From NCBI RefSeq assembly GCF_947494125.1, contig NZ_CANLTU010000005.1, forward strand, positions 1 through 64,000: 64,000 bases of DNA. Reading direction: 5' to 3'. This document shows positions 17,530-26,449 of this stretch, in pieces. The translations under genes and the position numbers were made by a program. Every line of letters starts with the position of its first letter. The stretch's first letter is position 1. The notes under the pieces were generated by a model. The model was not told where the DNA came from. It was given only the letters and a program-made list of their open reading frames with translations, and made no database searches. This stretch comes from an uncultured Tenacibaculum sp. (GTDB taxonomy: Bacteria > Bacteroidota > Bacteroidia > Flavobacteriales > Flavobacteriaceae).

Positions 17530-18615
17530 TTATTCTTGAATTAGTTTTTTTATTGACTGATATATTTTTTCTCCAACATCGTTTCCATATAAATTTTCTT
17601 GAAAATCTTTTTTTTCTTTTAAAAACTCATTGAATGATTTTATCATTTTATTATAATTGGTTCCGGTTATCTTTGCATAACCACTACTAACCAATTCTAT
17701 CCATTCTGTCTCTTTTCTAGCTATTATACAGTATTTTTTATTGAAAAATGCTTCTTTTTGAAGCCCTCCACTATCCGTAATTACTAAACTACAGTTTTTT
17801 AACAATTCTAACATATCAAAATAACCTACAGGTTCTATAAGAGTTATATTAGGCTTTAAACCGTAAAGATCTAATTTCTTTTTAGTTCTTGGATGCAAAG
17901 GTAATACTACTTGTTTTGATTTGTTTATTTCTTCCAAAGCCGAGAATACTTCTTTTAATTTCTCTTTATCATCTGTATTTTCTTGACGATGAATTGTTGC
18001 TAAAACAAACTCATTTCTCTGTAATTTTAAATCGCTAATAATAGTCGATTTTCCTTCTGAGAATTTACCATAAAACTCTACTGCATCTTTCATGATATCT
18101 CCATGTTGTTCTATTTCAATTGGTAAATTATCAAATCCTTCTTTCTTTAAATTTAGAATAGCGGTATTTGTAGGACAACTTAACAAATTTGAAATTCTAT
18201 CTGTAATTATTCTATTTACTTCTTCAGGCATTTGCATATTAAAAGAACGTAATCCTGCTTCAACATGAACAACTTGGATATTCATTTTTTTCGCTGCTAA
18301 AGCTCCAGCAACAGTAGAATTGGTATCTCCATATACTATTACTACTTCTGGCTGCTCGACCTCTAATACCTCTTCTATTTTCTCTAGCATCTGCCCAGTC
18401 ATAGCTCCATGACTTAATCCGTTAATATTTAAATTATATTTAGGCTTAGGAATTTGCATTTCATTGAAAAAAACGGCGCTCATATTAGTGTCAAAATGTT
18501 GACCTGTATGCACTATTATTTCTTCAAAATCATTGTGCTTCTTTATTACTCTACTTAACACTGCCCCTTTTACAAACTGAGGTCGTGCTCCTAATATGGT
18601 TACTATTTTTTTCAA
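17530..18615 (-). CDS. wecB: Non-hydrolysing UDP-GlcNAc 2-epimerase
   Basis: 361 residues. Start MKKIVTILGARPQFVK, the HTGQHFDTNMS motif, VYGDTNSTVAGA, HVEAGLRSF, PEEVNRIITD, TIHRQENTD and TDSGGLQKE are all classic for the WecB/MnaA family. It interconverts UDP-GlcNAc and UDP-ManNAc, or does the same on a diacetamido sugar nucleotide (WbpI-like). The 4-bp overlap with the upstream glycosyltransferase start and the 1-bp gap to the flippase show one transcript. Confidence 0.93.
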   Translation of the reverse strand: MKKIVTILGARPQFVKGAVLSRVIKKHNDFEEIIVHTGQHFDTNMSAVFFNEMQIPKPKYNLNINGLSHGAMTGQMLEKIEEVLEVEQPEVVIVYGDTNSTVAGALAAKKMNIQVVHVEAGLRSFNMQMPEEVNRIITDRISNLLSCPTNTAILNLKKEGFDNLPIEIEQHGDIMKDAVEFYGKFSEGKSTIISDLKLQRNEFVLATIHRQENTDDKEKLKEVFSALEEINKSKQVVLPLHPRTKKKLDLYGLKPNITLIEPVGYFDMLELLKNCSLVITDSGGLQKEAFFNKKYCIIARKETEWIELVSSGYAKITGTNYNKMIKSFNEFLKEKKDFQENLYGNDVGEKIYQSIKKLIQE

Positions 18616-19892
18616 GAGCTTACTACTTCTTTTAGTATTTCAGATAATTGCTTGGTTAATTCCTTTCGATGATATTGCTCTATTTCTTTTGATGATACTT
18701 CTAGGTTACCGTCTTTGTATTTGTTATACATATTTTTAATTACCCTTTTCATTTTATTTTTATCATCAAAATTAATGATAAAGCCAGCGTTTGTTTTCTC
18801 TAAAATTTCCGCTAAATCCCCATCTTCTGGACCAATTGCTAAGATAGGACGTTTTGCTTGCAAATATTCGAAAATTTTTCCTGTTATAATTCCTTTAGCA
18901 CTTGGCACTTTATTTATTGCTAATAATAATACTTGAGAATTCCTTTGGTGTTTTTTCACTTCATTATGGGCTACATAATCTATTCTTGTAATATTTTTGA
19001 AGTCTTTCTTTTTTAATTCTTCTATTACTTCATTGGCTAATTTCCCTATTAACTTTATCTCTAAATTGTTTCGAAACCCTTTAATTTCTTCTGACAATTC
19101 AGATAATGCTTCCCATAAAATTTTAGGATTTCTATCTGAATTCATCAACCCGATATGAGTTATTGAGAGTTTCTTATCTAAATTAACTTCTTTTATTCCA
19201 TCAAACTCTGTATCATATCCGTTTGTCACTACATGAATATTTTTTGAATAGTCTTCGTAGTTTTTTTTCATTGTTTTACCTATTACCAAACTAGCGTCTG
19301 CTTTTTTTAAAACCTCTTTCTCCAGTTTAAAATGCCTTCTTTTCGATGTTTTTGTTAATGGTAATTGATGAAAGTAATCGATATCTGTCCATGGATCTCT
19401 AAAATCTGCTACCCATTTTATATTTAGTTCTTTCTTTAACTGCAATCCTATTAAATGTAAGCTATGAGGTGGCCCCGTAGTTATAATTACATCTATATGA
19501 TTTTCTTTTAAATAACTTTTTATTTTTTTAACTGAAGGTTTTACCCAATATTTCCTTGCATCTGGAATAAAATAATTGGCTCTTATATATTGCATTATCT
19601 TTCCGAAAAAAGTAGGGTTTGGATTTAGAAAACCTGCACTTGTTTTAGTACTTTTTTTCTTTAGACGTGATAACACATCATTAGGTTCCCATATATTTTT
19701 CTTTAGAACTTCTATATCATTTGGCACATCTTTTTCTAAAGATCTATCTATAATCGGGTAATTTGCATTATCTACTGTATACACTAGTGGTTCTATATCA
19801 AAATCTCGTAAATACTTTACAAACTTCAACCAACGTTGTACTCCAGAACCTCCAGACGGCACCCAATAATATGTTATAATTAGTACTTTCAA
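18612..19892 (-). CDS. Glycosyltransferase family 4, gene 1
   Basis: 426 residues, GT-B fold. The N-terminal domain opens ITYYWVPSGGSGVQRWLKFVKYL and contains TTGPPHSLHLIGLQL and WVADFRDPWTDIDYF. The C-terminal donor domain contains IGLMNSDRNPKILWEAL and the KIFEYLQAKRPILAIG motif with the conserved glutamate replaced in context by GPEDGDLAEIL. Donor and acceptor are not predictable. Member of the polysaccharide operon, 1 bp after the second glycosyltransferase gene. Confidence 0.88.
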   Translation of the reverse strand: MKVLIITYYWVPSGGSGVQRWLKFVKYLRDFDIEPLVYTVDNANYPIIDRSLEKDVPNDIEVLKKNIWEPNDVLSRLKKKSTKTSAGFLNPNPTFFGKIMQYIRANYFIPDARKYWVKPSVKKIKSYLKENHIDVIITTGPPHSLHLIGLQLKKELNIKWVADFRDPWTDIDYFHQLPLTKTSKRRHFKLEKEVLKKADASLVIGKTMKKNYEDYSKNIHVVTNGYDTEFDGIKEVNLDKKLSITHIGLMNSDRNPKILWEALSELSEEIKGFRNNLEIKLIGKLANEVIEELKKKDFKNITRIDYVAHNEVKKHQRNSQVLLLAINKVPSAKGIITGKIFEYLQAKRPILAIGPEDGDLAEILEKTNAGFIINFDDKNKMKRVIKNMYNKYKDGNLEVSSKEIEQYHRKELTKQLSEILKEVVSS

Positions 19893-19893
19893 A

Positions 19894-21069
19894 TTATAAA
19901 GTATTATACAGGTTTATTAACTCTTTAGATGTTTTATCCCAAGTAAATTCATTTCTAACAAAATTCTCTCCATTTTCCCCTAGCTTATTTCTTAACATTT
20001 CATTTTTATAAAGCTCAAGAACTTTACTTTCAAAATCTTCTACATTCTTTTCTGAATGTACTAAACCTGCATTTATTTTTTCTACTAAGTTCTTCTGAGC
20101 GGTAGCATTACTTACCAACAAAGGCTTACCTAAACTCATATATTGAAATAATTTATTTGCATAAGTAGTATCATGATGAATGTTTCTATGCAAAGGAGAT
20201 AAACAAATATCACTATCTTTAATGTAATTTAAAAATGTCGATTCTTTCTGCCAACCTTCAAACTTCACATATTTATCTACTTTTAAACTTGTTACTTCTT
20301 CTTTTAAATTGCTCGGTATTTTACCTACTATTACTAGCTTTACATTTTTAATATTCTCTACTAATTTAGGGATACTTCTAATTACAGTTTTTAATCCTCT
20401 TCTTTCACCAGTATCTCCAATATATAATAGAATAAAATCTTTTTTAGTATTTCTCTCTATAACTAAACCTTTATTATCGTTATAAAAAGATGCTCTAACT
20501 GTATTTGGTACTACTCCAATAGCATCTGATTTTATTTTTGTTCTTTCTATTATTTCTTTTTTAGCATCTTCTGTTACAACAATAATTTTATCAGCTTTTT
20601 TAATAAATGCTTCTTCTTTTTGCTTCCACTTTTTTGGTAAAATAATAATATTGGACGGAAACTTTTTTAAGTGAGGATAAAACTTCATAATTTCAGGTCT
20701 ATTTTCATGTAGATCTAAAATAACGGGTAATCTTGTTTTTTTGTTTTCTTTAAAAACTGCTTCTGCAATTACCATATCGTGAATATGAATTGCTTCAATT
20801 TTAAATTCCTTCAAAAAGCTACTTATCTTTTTTTGCATTAAGATAGTATAAAAAGGCACTGTATAAACTAATGCTGATAATTTATATTCTAGTTTATTAC
20901 TTTTATATCTCTTTACTTTTATTTGGTTAATTTCTTCTTCTTTCTCTTCTTTAGTATATGTTAGACAAAATAAAAAAACCTCATGCCCTTTCTTTATTAA
21001 TTCAATTGCTTCATTTTCCACTCTTGGATCTGGAGGAAATATTTTATCTAAAATCATTCCTATTCTCAC
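19894..21069 (-). CDS. Glycosyltransferase family 4, gene 2
   Basis: 391 residues, GT-B fold. N-terminal IGMILDKIFPPDPRVENEAIELIKKGHEV and IHIHDMVIAEAVF, then a Rossmann donor domain with LLYIGDTGERRGLKTVI, KFEGW and NKLFQYMSLGKPLLVSN. Likely adds one sugar of the surface glycan; substrate unknown. Its ATG overlaps the methyltransferase stop by 4 bp, so it is the second gene of the operon. Confidence 0.88.
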   Translation of the reverse strand: MRIGMILDKIFPPDPRVENEAIELIKKGHEVFLFCLTYTKEEKEEEINQIKVKRYKSNKLEYKLSALVYTVPFYTILMQKKISSFLKEFKIEAIHIHDMVIAEAVFKENKKTRLPVILDLHENRPEIMKFYPHLKKFPSNIIILPKKWKQKEEAFIKKADKIIVVTEDAKKEIIERTKIKSDAIGVVPNTVRASFYNDNKGLVIERNTKKDFILLYIGDTGERRGLKTVIRSIPKLVENIKNVKLVIVGKIPSNLKEEVTSLKVDKYVKFEGWQKESTFLNYIKDSDICLSPLHRNIHHDTTYANKLFQYMSLGKPLLVSNATAQKNLVEKINAGLVHSEKNVEDFESKVLELYKNEMLRNKLGENGENFVRNEFTWDKTSKELINLYNTL

Positions 21070-21593
21070 AGCTCTTCCTTTTTTTCTGCATAAACAGCAT
21101 AATAACGAGGTGTAAATTTTCTTAAAATTGGTCGGAACCCTATTTTATTAATTGGACTTGTCCATTTTTTTGTGTCTATAATTTTCCAATTTGATTTTTC
21201 TAATAACCAATCATATTGCCAATCCTCAAACTCATGATAGTGTCTATCCCACATATCAGTAGTACTTCTATATGCACTTGCAAACCATAATTTTAAAGGT
21301 ACTGTTGTTATTATTTTTTGAGCTTCTATTTCTCGTAATACATTAAAAGGAGCTAATAAATGTTCAAAAATTTCAAAAGCCGTTACAACATCTACTTTAT
21401 ATTCTTTTACTATCTCAGGTAATAAATCCAAATCTTCTCCATTTGTATTATACACCGTATAACCATGTTCTTCCATTATTTCTGAAAAAGGGTTACGTAC
21501 ACCTAAATCTAAAATAATTGCAGGTGAAGGAACATGTTTTTTTAAAAATTCTAAGGTATGGTTATATCTTTTCTCTGGTAGTTTAGAGTACAT
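21066..21593 (-). CDS. Class I SAM-dependent methyltransferase
   Basis: 175 residues. The fold is suggested by AIILDLGVRNPFSEIME (motif I, unusual in lacking the GxGxG glycines), DVVTAFEIFEHLLAPFNVLREI (motif for acidic end of beta 4 and post-motif), and IITTVPLKLWF. It is shorter than the usual 220-260 residues. First gene of the polysaccharide operon, so it probably methylates a sugar of the same glycan or a lipid carrier, which is inference. Confidence 0.72.
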   Translation of the reverse strand: MYSKLPEKRYNHTLEFLKKHVPSPAIILDLGVRNPFSEIMEEHGYTVYNTNGEDLDLLPEIVKEYKVDVVTAFEIFEHLLAPFNVLREIEAQKIITTVPLKLWFASAYRSTTDMWDRHYHEFEDWQYDWLLEKSNWKIIDTKKWTSPINKIGFRPILRKFTPRYYAVYAEKKEEL

Positions 21594-21609
21594 AAATAAT
21601 AATTTATAA

Positions 21610-21617
21610 CAAATGTA
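21610..21617 (-). promoter_or_regulatory. -7 box (TACATTTG, minus strand) of the polysaccharide operon
   Basis: Minus-strand TACATTTG matches TAnnTTTG, 17 bp before the methyltransferase ATG. The leader would be about 12 nt. Confidence 0.5.
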
Positions 21618-21687
21618 TTATTATTTTGCTTTTTAGAATAGTAATCTTATTGAATAATAGATTTTAAACCAACTTATTTCTACAAAA

Positions 21688-21794
21688 GAAAAAAAGCGGA
21701 GGTTTACCTCCGCTTTTTTTCTTTTTCACAACAACTTTCTCATAGCAACTCCCACCTATTCTTACGTATCTATTTAGTATTATAAATAGAAACG
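21688..21794 (-). ncRNA. Candidate small RNA E
   Basis: Minus-strand unit inside the divergent gap 21594-21919. It has a TATGTTTG box (21806-21799), a 5' hairpin CTATTTA/TAAATAG (21789-21783 with 21776-21770), a GGTGGGAG run (21756-21749) followed five bases later by a five-codon frame MRKLL (21743-21726), and a strong GC hairpin (GCGGAGG/CCTCCGC) with T run. The transcript would be about 107 nt. It lies upstream of, but separate from, the polysaccharide promoter. Confidence 0.5.
21691..21718. terminator. Strong bidirectional terminator in a divergent gap
   Basis: AAAAAGCGGAGG (21691-21702), loop TTTA, CCTCCGCTTTTT (21707-21718). No protein gene ends at it on either strand, which is why a small transcript is suspected. 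Confidence 0.9.
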
Positions 21795-21798
21795 TGAA

Positions 21799-21806
21799 CA
21801 AACATA
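21799..21806 (-). promoter_or_regulatory. -7 box (TATGTTTG, minus strand) of small RNA E
   Basis: Matches TAnnTTTG; the -33 region is only T-rich. Confidence 0.4.
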
Positions 21807-21843
21807 TCATTCTTTTCTAAGTCTAAAAAATGTTATAACACAC

Positions 21844-21896
21844 CTTTTATAAAAAGCATTATCTTTGAGTTTATTTTATGTGCTTTTCATAAAAAG
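21844..21896. promoter_or_regulatory. Paired inverted/direct repeats around the promoter at 21860
   Basis: CTTTTATAAAAAG (21844-21856) and CTTTTCATAAAAAG (21883-21896) are near-copies, each an inverted repeat, about 39 bp apart (nearly four helical turns). They flank the TATCTTTG box at 21860-21867. Likely operator sites, possibly for the AraC-type protein encoded next. Confidence 0.5.
21860..21867 (+). promoter_or_regulatory. -7 box (TATCTTTG) of the AraC/TPR regulator
   Basis: Matches TAnnTTTG, 52 bp before the ATG at 21920, between two repeated inverted repeats. Confidence 0.5.
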
Positions 21897-21919
21897 TATT
21901 ATTAGATCGTATACTAAGA

Positions 21920-23614
21920 ATGACTAAAAATATTTTCTTTTTCATCTTCGTTTTTCTTTTTTTTTCTAAAAAAGTAACCTCTCAAACTAAACGCCTAGAT
22001 TCTATTAATTTAGAAAAAATTAACTTTTTCAAAAACACAAATACCGATAGCCTATTTTTTTATTGTAATAAATTAGAAAAGTCAAATAATATTTGTAAAA
22101 AGCTAGAGGCACAAACTGGTAGATCATATGGCTACTATAGAGAAAAAAAATATGTAGAAGCTGAAAAAATTGCTGCAAAAGTTATTTATAAAGTAGATTC
22201 AATAAATAAACTTTTAAATAAGACTTGTCTTTTAAATAGAAAAATAACTGCTTTGAATAGATTATTTTGGATTAAGAAAAATCAAGAAAAATATGAAGAA
22301 GCATATACCATCCTTATTAAACAAGAAAACCTGACAATTAACCACCCTGTAAAAGATCAATTAAATTATAGAAATAAATTAGGTTTAAAACTTAGCAAAG
22401 CTGTTATAAAAAACAAGCTAGGCATGCATCATGAAGCTAAAGTTCTTTTATTAAATTCAATTTCTGAAATTAAAAACCCTTTTCTTAAAAATCTTCAAAA
22501 AGATAATTTTTTTATTCAATGGCAAGCCAATTTATACAACAGCCTTGGTAACACTTACATTTCATTAAATAATAAAGCTCTCAATACAAATAGTATATTA
22601 TTAGATTCAGCTGCATACTATTATAATAAAGCTTATAAAGCTTCAAAATTATTAACACCAATACATAAAGATTCTGAGATATTCTACAACTTTAGGAAAA
22701 CTGATGTTTTAATGGCTAAAAAGCAATATAAAGAAGCTATTAAATTAATCAATAATTATAAAAACATTTGTAACGGGTACAACTATAAACATCGTGAGTT
22801 TTTTCAAAAATCTATTTGTTTTCATAACCTTAATGTTTCAGACTCTGCTATATTTTATGCTTCTAAAATAATAAAAGATAAAAAGTACTGTAAAACCAGT
22901 AGGCTGATTACTATGTATGATATTCTATCAAACCAGTACAATAAAATTCAGAAAATTGATAGTGCATATAAATATTCTAAGTTAAATCTTAAGCAGTATA
23001 ATTTAGCTAGAGAAAACAAGGATAAAGCCTTCAATTTATTTTACAATAATAGCTTTAATAAAGCCAAACAATTAAATATAGAATTAAAGAAGACTGAAGC
23101 CAACAAACAACTTAAATTAATTATTTATTTTTTTATTTTGCTCTTAACAATTACTGCTCTAATTTTCTTTTTATTTAGAAAAGAAAAAAGGAAAAAAGAA
23201 AAATTAATAACTAAAATCAACAATCAAAAACCTTTTGAAACAGAAAAAAAAGAATATAATATTGATGAAGTTCTTGAGTGTAAAATTTTAGATAAAATAA
23301 AAGATATCAATACAAATTTAGAGTTTCTAAGTTCTAATTTTTCAGTATCTACTATTTCTGAGAGTTTAAATACTAACTCAACTTACGTTTCTTTTATTTT
23401 CAACAAACATCATCAAGAATCATTTAAGCAATATTTCACTAGGCTTAAGATAGATTATATTATTGAAAAACTTAAAAACGATAAAAAATACAGAAAGTAT
23501 TCTATACAAGGTTTAGCTCAGGAAGTAGGATACACAAATGCTTCAGCTTTTTCAAGAGCTTTTAAAAAACAAACAGGAATCACTCCATCTTCCTTTTTAA
23601 AAACTCTTGAATAA
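21920..23614 (+). CDS. Membrane-anchored AraC-type regulator with TPR-like sensor
   Basis: 564 residues. N-terminal signal sequence (KNIFFFIFVFLFFSKKVTSQ), an all-helical region with TPR-like repeats (about 60-385, e.g. YYREKKYVEAEKIAAK, AKKQYKEAIKLI), one membrane helix (about 396-415, LIIYFFILLLTITALIFFLF), a charged linker, and an AraC/XylS double helix-turn-helix at the C-terminus (GLAQEVGYTNASAFSRAFKKQTGITP). Such one-component regulators sense outside the cytoplasm and bind DNA from the membrane. Target unknown. It faces away from the polysaccharide operon and is convergent with yfhO. Confidence 0.85.
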   Translation: MTKNIFFFIFVFLFFSKKVTSQTKRLDSINLEKINFFKNTNTDSLFFYCNKLEKSNNICKKLEAQTGRSYGYYREKKYVEAEKIAAKVIYKVDSINKLLNKTCLLNRKITALNRLFWIKKNQEKYEEAYTILIKQENLTINHPVKDQLNYRNKLGLKLSKAVIKNKLGMHHEAKVLLLNSISEIKNPFLKNLQKDNFFIQWQANLYNSLGNTYISLNNKALNTNSILLDSAAYYYNKAYKASKLLTPIHKDSEIFYNFRKTDVLMAKKQYKEAIKLINNYKNICNGYNYKHREFFQKSICFHNLNVSDSAIFYASKIIKDKKYCKTSRLITMYDILSNQYNKIQKIDSAYKYSKLNLKQYNLARENKDKAFNLFYNNSFNKAKQLNIELKKTEANKQLKLIIYFFILLLTITALIFFLFRKEKRKKEKLITKINNQKPFETEKKEYNIDEVLECKILDKIKDINTNLEFLSSNFSVSTISESLNTNSTYVSFIFNKHHQESFKQYFTRLKIDYIIEKLKNDKKYRKYSIQGLAQEVGYTNASAFSRAFKKQTGITPSSFLKTLE

Positions 23615-23625
23615 TAAAATAATAT

Positions 23626-26025
23626 TTATTTCTTTTTTTGCTTAAAAGCAAACCATCCTATAGGAATAAACAATAATAGTGCGTAAGAAAATAATGTTAT
23701 TACATTTCCTATCTCTATTACTGTTGGCTCATATTTAAAAGTTATTTCATGCTTTCCTTTTGGAATTTCCATACCTCTAAGTACATAATCCACTCTATAA
23801 TAAGGTACTTTTTCCTCATCTAAATAAGCATTCCAACCGTCTTCATAAAAAATTTCTGAAAACACCGCAAATCTATTTCCTGTTGTATTTGTTTCGTAAA
23901 TTAATTCTGTTACATTATTTTTAACTAAATTTATTGAAGAAATAGAGTCCTTCGTAAATTTTAAAGATGGTAATTTTCCTTTTAAGCCTTTTGTATTTAA
24001 AATAGCTTCTTCTTTAGTATTTAAACTATCTAAAGCTTTTATTTCTTTATTTGCTGTATCAACAATTTTTATTTCTTCTACAAACCAAGCATTTCCATTT
24101 GCTTCAGGATTCTCTTGAAACTTATCTTCTCCTACAATAAGGTATTTAGCATTTAACATGTTTAACACTTCCATGTTATTTTTTGCTATTTGATAATCAA
24201 ATAATTCTTGATACCTTTTCATTTTAGCCGCATGATACCCTCCTATTGAGTTATGAAAGTATGAAGTTCTACCGTCTTGCATTGGGTTTACACTAAAATT
24301 AGCTACACGATAATAATCTTTATCTTTCAAAATCTCTTTATCAGCTTGCGTTGGTGAAAATGGTTTCAATACTCTTCTTGCTGATGTAAAATCTTCTTTA
24401 TTTACATAATTAATATCTACCGATACTAAATCAAAAACGATAAGCCCTCCCAAAACAATTAAGACTGGAAGTTGTTGTAATTTTCCTTTTAGATAAAACA
24501 ATAATAATCCTCCAGAAACTAAAACTAAAAGAAACGATCGAATACTATCATTAAATAACATAGCTTTTCTATCTGAAATTAAAGCATCTACTAATTCTGG
24601 TAACTGCTGATACTGACTATCTCTTAATCCTTCAAAAGCAAATAGACTTGATCCGAATAATGCAAATACTAATGTGATCCCTCCAATTATATAAAAAGCT
24701 TTTTTTATTGCTGCTCCTTTCTCTTCTGATGAAATTTTAGTTGAAAAGAAGTCTCTTAAAGCTATAACACCTAATAATGGAATACATAACTCCGCTATTA
24801 CCTGAATAGATGAAACTGCTCTAAACTTATTATAAAGAGGTACATAATCAATAAAGAAATTGGTTATCATCGGGAAATTTTTCCCCCAGCTTAAAACAAT
24901 TGAAAATATAGTCGCTGAAACTAACCAATATTTCAATCTTCCTTTTACTAAGAAAACTCCTAAAAAGAATAAAAAGAATAAAATAGCTCCAATATAGGCT
25001 GGAGCCTCAACAATAGGCTGTTTTCCCCAATAAGTTAATACTTGACTTGAATAATCTTTTGCTACACTTTTCCCTGCATTTTGTTCTAAAACTTGATAAA
25101 AATTTGAATCCTCACCTAACTTTTCAATAGTACCTCCTCCCATAAAACGAGGGATCAATAAATTAAACGTCTCACCTATTCCATAACTATATTCAGTAAT
25201 ATACGCTTTATCTAATCCTGTAGATTTTTCTTTAGGAGTACCATCAACATTTATAGTCAACTCAGATTTTCCTCTTGTACTAAAATCTCCATACTGTTTC
25301 ATTGCCAATAGTCTAGTAGAATTTACACCTAAACCAATAAACATTGCCGCCAGTAATACCATTGCTTGTTTTGCAAAAACAGTCAATGCTTTTGCTTTAA
25401 AAGCTTCAATAAATTCAACAATGGCTAATATTAATAAACAAAAACCTAGATAATAAGTCATTTGAGGATGATTTGTATATACTTCTAAAGCCATAGCTAA
25501 AGCAGTAATTACAAAACCTACTAAATATCTCTTTTGAAAAATATATAATACTCCAGCTATTACCAATGGCATATAACCAATAGCATGTGCCTTTGCATTA
25601 TGTCCTGCTCCAAAAATAATTATCAAGTATGTAGAAAACCCAAAGGACAAACTACCTAGTATAGCTAACTTCCAATTAACTTTTAGCGCATTTAACAATA
25701 AGAAAAAACCTAAAAAATATAAAAACAAATAATCAGCAGGCCTAGGTAAAAAACGAATAGCTTTATCAATATATCTAACAAAGTCATTTGGATAATATGC
25801 ACTAACTTGATAAGCTGGCATTCCACTAAATGCGTTACCTAGCCAATAAGGCTCTTCATTATTTTCAGCTCTGTAATCTTTAACCTGTTTGGACATGCCA
25901 ATAAACTGAGTAATATCACTCTGTTTAATTTGTTTCCCACTTAAAACCGGATTAAAATATAACAACGATATAATAGCAAAAGCAGCAATTGCAATTGCAT
26001 AAGTCAATACTTTTTTAAATTTCAT
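23626..26025 (-). CDS. yfhO: YfhO family integral membrane protein
   Basis: 799 residues with about 12-13 membrane helices and a large extracytoplasmic domain towards the C-terminus (about 540-760). The N-terminal FNPVLSGKQIKQSDITQFIGM and PYWLGNAFSGMPAYQ are typical of the Bacteroidota YfhO family. The Gram-positive relatives act in teichoic-acid glycosylation as GT-C-like enzymes, so a lipid-linked sugar transfer role is plausible but not shown. It is 2 bp downstream of the DUF4834 gene. Confidence 0.85.
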   Translation of the reverse strand: MKFKKVLTYAIAIAAFAIISLLYFNPVLSGKQIKQSDITQFIGMSKQVKDYRAENNEEPYWLGNAFSGMPAYQVSAYYPNDFVRYIDKAIRFLPRPADYLFLYFLGFFLLLNALKVNWKLAILGSLSFGFSTYLIIIFGAGHNAKAHAIGYMPLVIAGVLYIFQKRYLVGFVITALAMALEVYTNHPQMTYYLGFCLLILAIVEFIEAFKAKALTVFAKQAMVLLAAMFIGLGVNSTRLLAMKQYGDFSTRGKSELTINVDGTPKEKSTGLDKAYITEYSYGIGETFNLLIPRFMGGGTIEKLGEDSNFYQVLEQNAGKSVAKDYSSQVLTYWGKQPIVEAPAYIGAILFFLFFLGVFLVKGRLKYWLVSATIFSIVLSWGKNFPMITNFFIDYVPLYNKFRAVSSIQVIAELCIPLLGVIALRDFFSTKISSEEKGAAIKKAFYIIGGITLVFALFGSSLFAFEGLRDSQYQQLPELVDALISDRKAMLFNDSIRSFLLVLVSGGLLLFYLKGKLQQLPVLIVLGGLIVFDLVSVDINYVNKEDFTSARRVLKPFSPTQADKEILKDKDYYRVANFSVNPMQDGRTSYFHNSIGGYHAAKMKRYQELFDYQIAKNNMEVLNMLNAKYLIVGEDKFQENPEANGNAWFVEEIKIVDTANKEIKALDSLNTKEEAILNTKGLKGKLPSLKFTKDSISSINLVKNNVTELIYETNTTGNRFAVFSEIFYEDGWNAYLDEEKVPYYRVDYVLRGMEIPKGKHEITFKYEPTVIEIGNVITLFSYALLLFIPIGWFAFKQKKK

Positions 26026-26027
26026 AG

Positions 26028-26309
26028 TTAATCTATTTCTTCAAAATCAACATATTCCCCAACAGAATTATTGCTTTGATTACTATTTTGAGGTTTTTTG
26101 TCTATAATAGTCTTTCCTTCTTCAACATCTCTCTTTTGTTGTTGACTTTGATATTGCTGTTCTGCTTTCTTCTGTACCTTATCTACAGCTTTTTTAATTA
26201 AATAAGGAGCAAATAGTTTTACCACAAACTTTACAGCATAATATGCTACAAGGATTATTAATAAAGTTCTTAAAAAATTCATAGGTCCTGCTTCATTTAT
26301 ATGTGTCAT
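26028..26309 (-). CDS. DUF4834 family small membrane protein
   Basis: 93 residues from the ATG at 26309 (MTHINEAGPMNFLRTLL). A longer frame to 26357 exists, but a TATTTTTG promoter box at 26343-26336 lies inside it, so translation must start later; 26282 is another option. One membrane helix (FLRTLLIILVAYYAVKFVVK), then a positively charged Gln-rich stretch and an acidic tail ending GEYVDFEEID, the usual DUF4834 layout. Function unknown. Probably co-transcribed with yfhO. Confidence 0.78.
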   Translation of the reverse strand: MTHINEAGPMNFLRTLLIILVAYYAVKFVVKLFAPYLIKKAVDKVQKKAEQQYQSQQQKRDVEEGKTIIDKKPQNSNQSNNSVGEYVDFEEID

Positions 26310-26335
26310 CTTTTCTTTTAAATAAAAAAATCTAT

Positions 26336-26343
26336 CAAAAATA
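26336..26343 (-). promoter_or_regulatory. -7 box (TATTTTTG, minus strand) of DUF4834-yfhO
   Basis: Matches TAnnTTTG; the start would be near 26331, which decides against the upstream ATG at 26357. Confidence 0.5.
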
Positions 26344-26413
26344 ACAATTTGAAGCAAAAGGAAGCGTTAAGAGTTTACAAAACTTATATTATACGGTAAT
26401 TCGTATTTTTACG

Positions 26414-26421
26414 TATGTTTG
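26414..26421 (+). promoter_or_regulatory. -7 box (TATGTTTG) of the outer-membrane protein gene
   Basis: Matches TAnnTTTG, 28 bp before the ATG at 26450. Confidence 0.5.
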
Positions 26422-26449
26422 TATAATTTCTATAATTTGGATTTATAAC

